Assembly: GCF_024171535.1 (NCBI RefSeq)
Contig: NZ_JALJZV010000016.1
Coordinates: 30,366-94,365, forward strand
Reading direction: 5' to 3'
Origin: Flavobacterium sp. HSC-61S13
GTDB lineage: Bacteria; Bacteroidota; Bacteroidia; Flavobacteriales; Flavobacteriaceae
Length of the DNA stretch: 64,000 nt
Of this stretch, positions 61,601-64,000 are shown piece after piece. The notes under the pieces are model-generated. The model worked only from the letters and a program-made list of their open reading frames with translations. It was not told where the DNA came from and searched no databases. The first letter of the stretch is position 1, and each line of letters begins with the position of its first letter. Made by a program: the position numbers and the translations under genes.

Positions 61601-64000
61601 TATTGATGATTTTAAAATCGAAGAAGTAACCACTTGTACTGAACCGATGAAACAAGGTGCTGAAAACATCACAGGTACCGCTGCCGATATTTTCTGGGAT
61701 AATGATTTCGGAACGACGAACTGGGAATATTATGTTAGAAAGAAAGCCTTTTTGATTGCACCGCCGCTTACCAATGGTATTGCTATCAATAAGAATAAAG
61801 TAACGGTTACCAAAGATTACTTCGGAGCAAATTTAGAGGGCAATACTTGGTATGAATTTTATGTTCGCACACTTTGTGGCGACACTTCAAAAACCGAGTG
61901 GACAGGACCGTATTATTTTAGAACAGACTGTACCTTTTATAACTTACCGTATTGGGAAGGATTTAATGGGGACGACAATTCATTGCGTTGCTGGACCATG
62001 GTCAACGGCAATACCGGGGCCAGCTTGTGGAAACAAAGAACAACCAATCTGTTTGAAGGGTCACACTCGATGAATTTTACGCAGTCAGGTAATGCTGCTG
62101 CTAACGATTGGTTTATCTCTCCATTGTTTAAAAATCTGGATCCAACCAAGACTTATAGAGTTAAATTCAACTATAAAGGTACTGGTTCGGGAGCCAACGA
62201 GATGGAAGTTTTGGCATCGACAAAAACGATGGCATTGGCGGATTTTACGCAAGTCATTGCACCGAAAATGAGTTATAGTTCTGCAATTTTCAAAGATGGT
62301 ATTTCTTATTTTACGGGAATTTCTGGCGATATGTATTTGGCGTTCCGCGTTAGTGGAACAGGAGCTAAAAACATCACGATCGACAACTTGTTTATCGACG
62401 AGGTTACGACTTGTGGGCAACCGCTTAAAATGGAAGTAAAAAACATTTTGGGAACCAGTGTCAATTTAGTATGGCAAGATGCTTTTAAAGCTACTGCTTG
62501 GCAATATATGATTCAGGAGACCAAACAAATTCCTCCAACAGCAAAAGATGCAGGTACACCAACCTCATCTAGTGATTTTGTAGCGACTAAAGACATCACA
62601 GGTAAAAACCTTGAACCAAATACTGACTACGTATATTACGTTCGTACAGATTGTGGTAACGGCAGCTTTAGTGAATGGACGGGTCCAATAGCGTTTACTA
62701 CGGCTTGTGATATTTATACGGTTCCGTTTGTAGCCGGATTCAATAGCAACTCCCAACAACTTCGTTGTTGGACTATAGCACAAGGACCTGGTGGCACAAC
62801 AACATGGTCTGCAAATTCCGACTGGGCTTTAGAAGGAGACCAATTGATGCAATTCAGTCAAACGAGAGCGACAGCGCAGGCCGATGGGTATTTGATTTCT
62901 CCAACGATTGCTTTAGAAGCCGGATCAAACTATGTTTTGAAGTATTACTACAAAACAGATCTCAGAAACATGAATGAGTTTGAAGTATTGTTATCTACTA
63001 CAGGTACAGCTATTTCAAACTTTACCACGACCCTTTTAAGCAAAAAAGCCTATAATAACGATAATTATATACAGGAAACCATTTTTATACCTGGTAGAGC
63101 TGGAAATATAAATATCGCATGGCATACGATGACCAAAGGCCCGATGACTGTGGGGATTGATTATGTAACGATTGAGAAATCGGGCGCATGTCCAGAGCCG
63201 ACAAATGTAAAAGTAACCGACTTCACAGCCAACACCATTGATGTAGAATGGACGCAGAGTGGTGGTATTACACAGTGGGAGGTTTTCGTAACTGAATATG
63301 GAGTGGCTATCCCTACAGGAGCAGTCGGTGTAGTGGTTAACGGCACACCAAAATACAAGGCTACTGGACTTACAAGCGGAAAAGCGTATCATATTTATGT
63401 TCGCGCAAAATGTGCTGGTGGCACTGATAAGAGCAACTGGTCAACACCTGCAAATGGACCAACTAAGATCACTACCAATGAAGAATGTAAAGGAGCTATA
63501 AACATTCCAGTTAACTCAGGTTCTGACTGTATTAAAAAAATAGGTGTATCTACAGTTGACTCGAAAGAAATAGATCAGAGCACCTTTTCTAAGTGTATGG
63601 ATTACCAACATACCAATGAAATGTGGTTTGAATTTACTGCTACAGCAACCTCTCATTTAATCTCATTTGGCAACATTATTGGGGTTAATAAATTAGAATC
63701 CCCAGCTTTGGCGTTTGATATTTATTCCGGTCAATGTGCTTCTATATTCACTTCTTTAGTAGAATGTAATAAGTTTGAAGGCTCTTATGGAAATCCATCT
63801 AAAGACGATAAAGCCAAAACGATAAGCGGATTAACACCGGGCAATAAATATTATGTTAGAGTAGCTGTACCCGCAGGAGAATTTTTATTCAACATCTGTA
63901 TCACCACTAGTGAATACAAATATGTTACGGTTAGCAAAAACGGTGACAAATACACCACAGAAGAATTGGTTAAAGATATTTTGATTCAATCGGACTGTGA
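58608..64000 (+). CDS. Giant secreted multidomain protein (repeated anchor-J-like and fibronectin III-like modules), 3-prime end missing
   Basis: Open from the ATG at 58608 to the window edge (1,797 complete codons, no stop). A signal peptide (LTTLILVLTVLCSYWLFA) is followed by a first anchor-J-like (MAM-like) domain at about 60-235. Then five repeated units start at Cys328, Cys583, Cys842, Cys1108 and Cys1367, 255-266 residues apart. Each opens with C...PF/PY..(G/T)F and CW, then a beta-sandwich ending in DD/DN, and a fibronectin III-like domain. From about residue 1,627 a pre-peptidase C-terminal-like domain begins, and at the edge a segment resembling anchor-L domains. It is probably T9SS-exported. 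Confidence 0.85.
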   Translation, partial: MKLKLTTLILVLTVLCSYWLFADQKLQTFLFGGAIAESNLSPSENQGSMLALAAGDIFVEDFESATAWNFINSNTNKWHIGTAVKNGGAKSLYISDDNGTSNAYSVAKLGEDVSLAVSSGFSIPAATKDYIISFDWRSVGEGNDWFVGDALTVWLIPDSYTPPKNLRITPASSGGLLLKADMYGQASFKKEILKVDLSPYAGTKMKLVFQWVNDEWGVGPPPAAIDNIQIYKETCQEPKDLTVKDIELEKATINWTAPNSSVTDYELFIGTDAHYPSGQTGIIKASGVTTHTFQNLIPSTYYYVWYRSVCSSSDQSYWAGPVKFMTKCGVFKAPFYETFDTDSPNVECWTFVQKNSDDETSLELTTGYMMEGDRGLMFNSYYANTVHDSYAITPTFDFNGGLYKLTYYYKTSPSGDNEFEVLLSNSGIDTNNFTTVVKAKQKYQKSEYVKETIFLTGITGKVNIAWHINSIGEATFHLDNVSLESVGCTEPLNTAVSDIKTNSAQFNWDDAIAKEWEYAVVNSNSGSPTTSGTKTTTTTVAITKDVSGNSLTSDTQYDFYVRAKCLDGTMGEWMGPITFKTACDARNVPYKEGFDKAGESDLACWTILDINNDGTNWGNIWKQSEWTVYKGDHCMYYSGSSPENDDWLISPGFNLKGGLYAVTFYYQLDQNTTGNLEVKLSTSGVSPASFTKTIGTTLPYKGAFYTKKVVYVDGVNGVANIGFHMTGTNGSLQIDEFSIEQTNCRIPEDLTITDIGTASVDLTWTDPSSTKWEYFLAVEDGLNTLPVGSGTNATTTSIKANRVNGTNASLEPNKEYKIFVRSSCGPGLYSEWVGPIKFRTDCLIMTLPYQEGFNSDSETQYCWKIVDGNNDKPSYGGFGEWFTVDYQAYEGDRSMYFTNLNGPNNDDWLMSPLFKFDKKKIYRVTYMHRTEPGIKSEFAVKLSNTGREQAKYTKVLLANATYDNVPWKKHKFLLSDIDGDVSIAFHVTDYKNNGSLTYIDDFKIEEVTTCTEPMKQGAENITGTAADIFWDNDFGTTNWEYYVRKKAFLIAPPLTNGIAINKNKVTVTKDYFGANLEGNTWYEFYVRTLCGDTSKTEWTGPYYFRTDCTFYNLPYWEGFNGDDNSLRCWTMVNGNTGASLWKQRTTNLFEGSHSMNFTQSGNAAANDWFISPLFKNLDPTKTYRVKFNYKGTGSGANEMEVLASTKTMALADFTQVIAPKMSYSSAIFKDGISYFTGISGDMYLAFRVSGTGAKNITIDNLFIDEVTTCGQPLKMEVKNILGTSVNLVWQDAFKATAWQYMIQETKQIPPTAKDAGTPTSSSDFVATKDITGKNLEPNTDYVYYVRTDCGNGSFSEWTGPIAFTTACDIYTVPFVAGFNSNSQQLRCWTIAQGPGGTTTWSANSDWALEGDQLMQFSQTRATAQADGYLISPTIALEAGSNYVLKYYYKTDLRNMNEFEVLLSTTGTAISNFTTTLLSKKAYNNDNYIQETIFIPGRAGNINIAWHTMTKGPMTVGIDYVTIEKSGACPEPTNVKVTDFTANTIDVEWTQSGGITQWEVFVTEYGVAIPTGAVGVVVNGTPKYKATGLTSGKAYHIYVRAKCAGGTDKSNWSTPANGPTKITTNEECKGAINIPVNSGSDCIKKIGVSTVDSKEIDQSTFSKCMDYQHTNEMWFEFTATATSHLISFGNIIGVNKLESPALAFDIYSGQCASIFTSLVECNKFEGSYGNPSKDDKAKTISGLTPGNKYYVRVAVPAGEFLFNICITTSEYKYVTVSKNGDKYTTEELVKDILIQSDC

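Noticed and set aside
62085..63392. Several minus-strand frames of 65-118 codons in the giant surface gene
   Set aside because: Antisense shadows within a continuous 1,797-codon coding frame with clear domains.
1..64000. tRNA or rRNA genes, prophage, plasmid or defence-island genes
   Set aside because: No T-loop signatures, rRNA segments, integrases, restriction or CRISPR-associated genes were recognised by eye in the window.

Overview
The window is chromosomal DNA of a low-GC member of Bacteroidota, most likely Flavobacteriaceae (Flavobacterium/Myroides-like). The evidence is a flavobacterial alternative complex III-cytochrome aa3 operon, the gliding lipoprotein gene gldD, proteins with type IX secretion (T9SS) C-terminal domains, DUF3078 and DUF3098 proteins, and many promoters with the Bacteroidota -7 box TAnnTTTG. 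Leaders carry no clear Shine-Dalgarno sequences. I found no rRNA, tRNA, CRISPR array, prophage or intact insertion sequence. Almost all of it reads as ordinary core genome. The accessory-looking part is about 46.5-52 kb, plus the modular surface gene at the right edge.

Layout. 1-73: start of ruvB (minus). 0.4-11.6 kb (minus): respiratory operon actA-actB-actC-actD-actE-actF-coxB-coxA, for quinol to cytochrome c to oxygen electron transfer. 11.85-22.4 kb: SPOR protein, leuS, ftsX-DUF3098-uppP-truB-YiiX-like hydrolase, a J-domain/KTSC protein, a thioredoxin-like protein, a patatin, and pyrH-frr. 22.4-28.3 kb: an SMR exporter, a secreted SGNH/PKD/T9SS protein, asnS, rpoN and a PAP2-like membrane protein. 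28.3-32.1 kb (minus): a beta-barrel protein, a DUF3078 protein and dxs. 32.2-40.6 kb: tadA and an alpha-2-macroglobulin lipoprotein paired with penicillin-binding protein 1C. 40.7-43.5 kb (minus): a small outer-membrane-like protein, RNase G, a 30-residue AURKAIP1/COX24-type basic protein and HU. 43.7-46 kb: mutY-ssb-gldD, without the gldE expected between the last two.

46-52 kb (minus): a heavy-metal-associated lipoprotein, then a probable operon of four tandem near-identical lipoproteins followed by a secreted alpha/beta-hydrolase with a T9SS domain. A broken fifth lipoprotein copy lies just upstream. 52.1-55.5 kb (minus): a pair of M16 peptidase subunits. 55.7-56.4 kb: rplU-rpmA. 56.9-58.1 kb: a repeat-containing lipoprotein. 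58.6 kb to the right edge: the first 1,797 codons of a giant secreted protein built from alternating anchor-J-like and fibronectin III-like modules.

Several starts were moved from the longest possible reading frame. For pyrH, rplU and mutY the upstream TTG is part of the TAnnTTTG promoter box, so translation must start at the next ATG. The best candidates for something undescribed are the homogenising lipoprotein array coupled to the T9SS hydrolase, the acidic/tyrosine-rich insert in the alpha-2-macroglobulin, and the J-domain/KTSC fusion.
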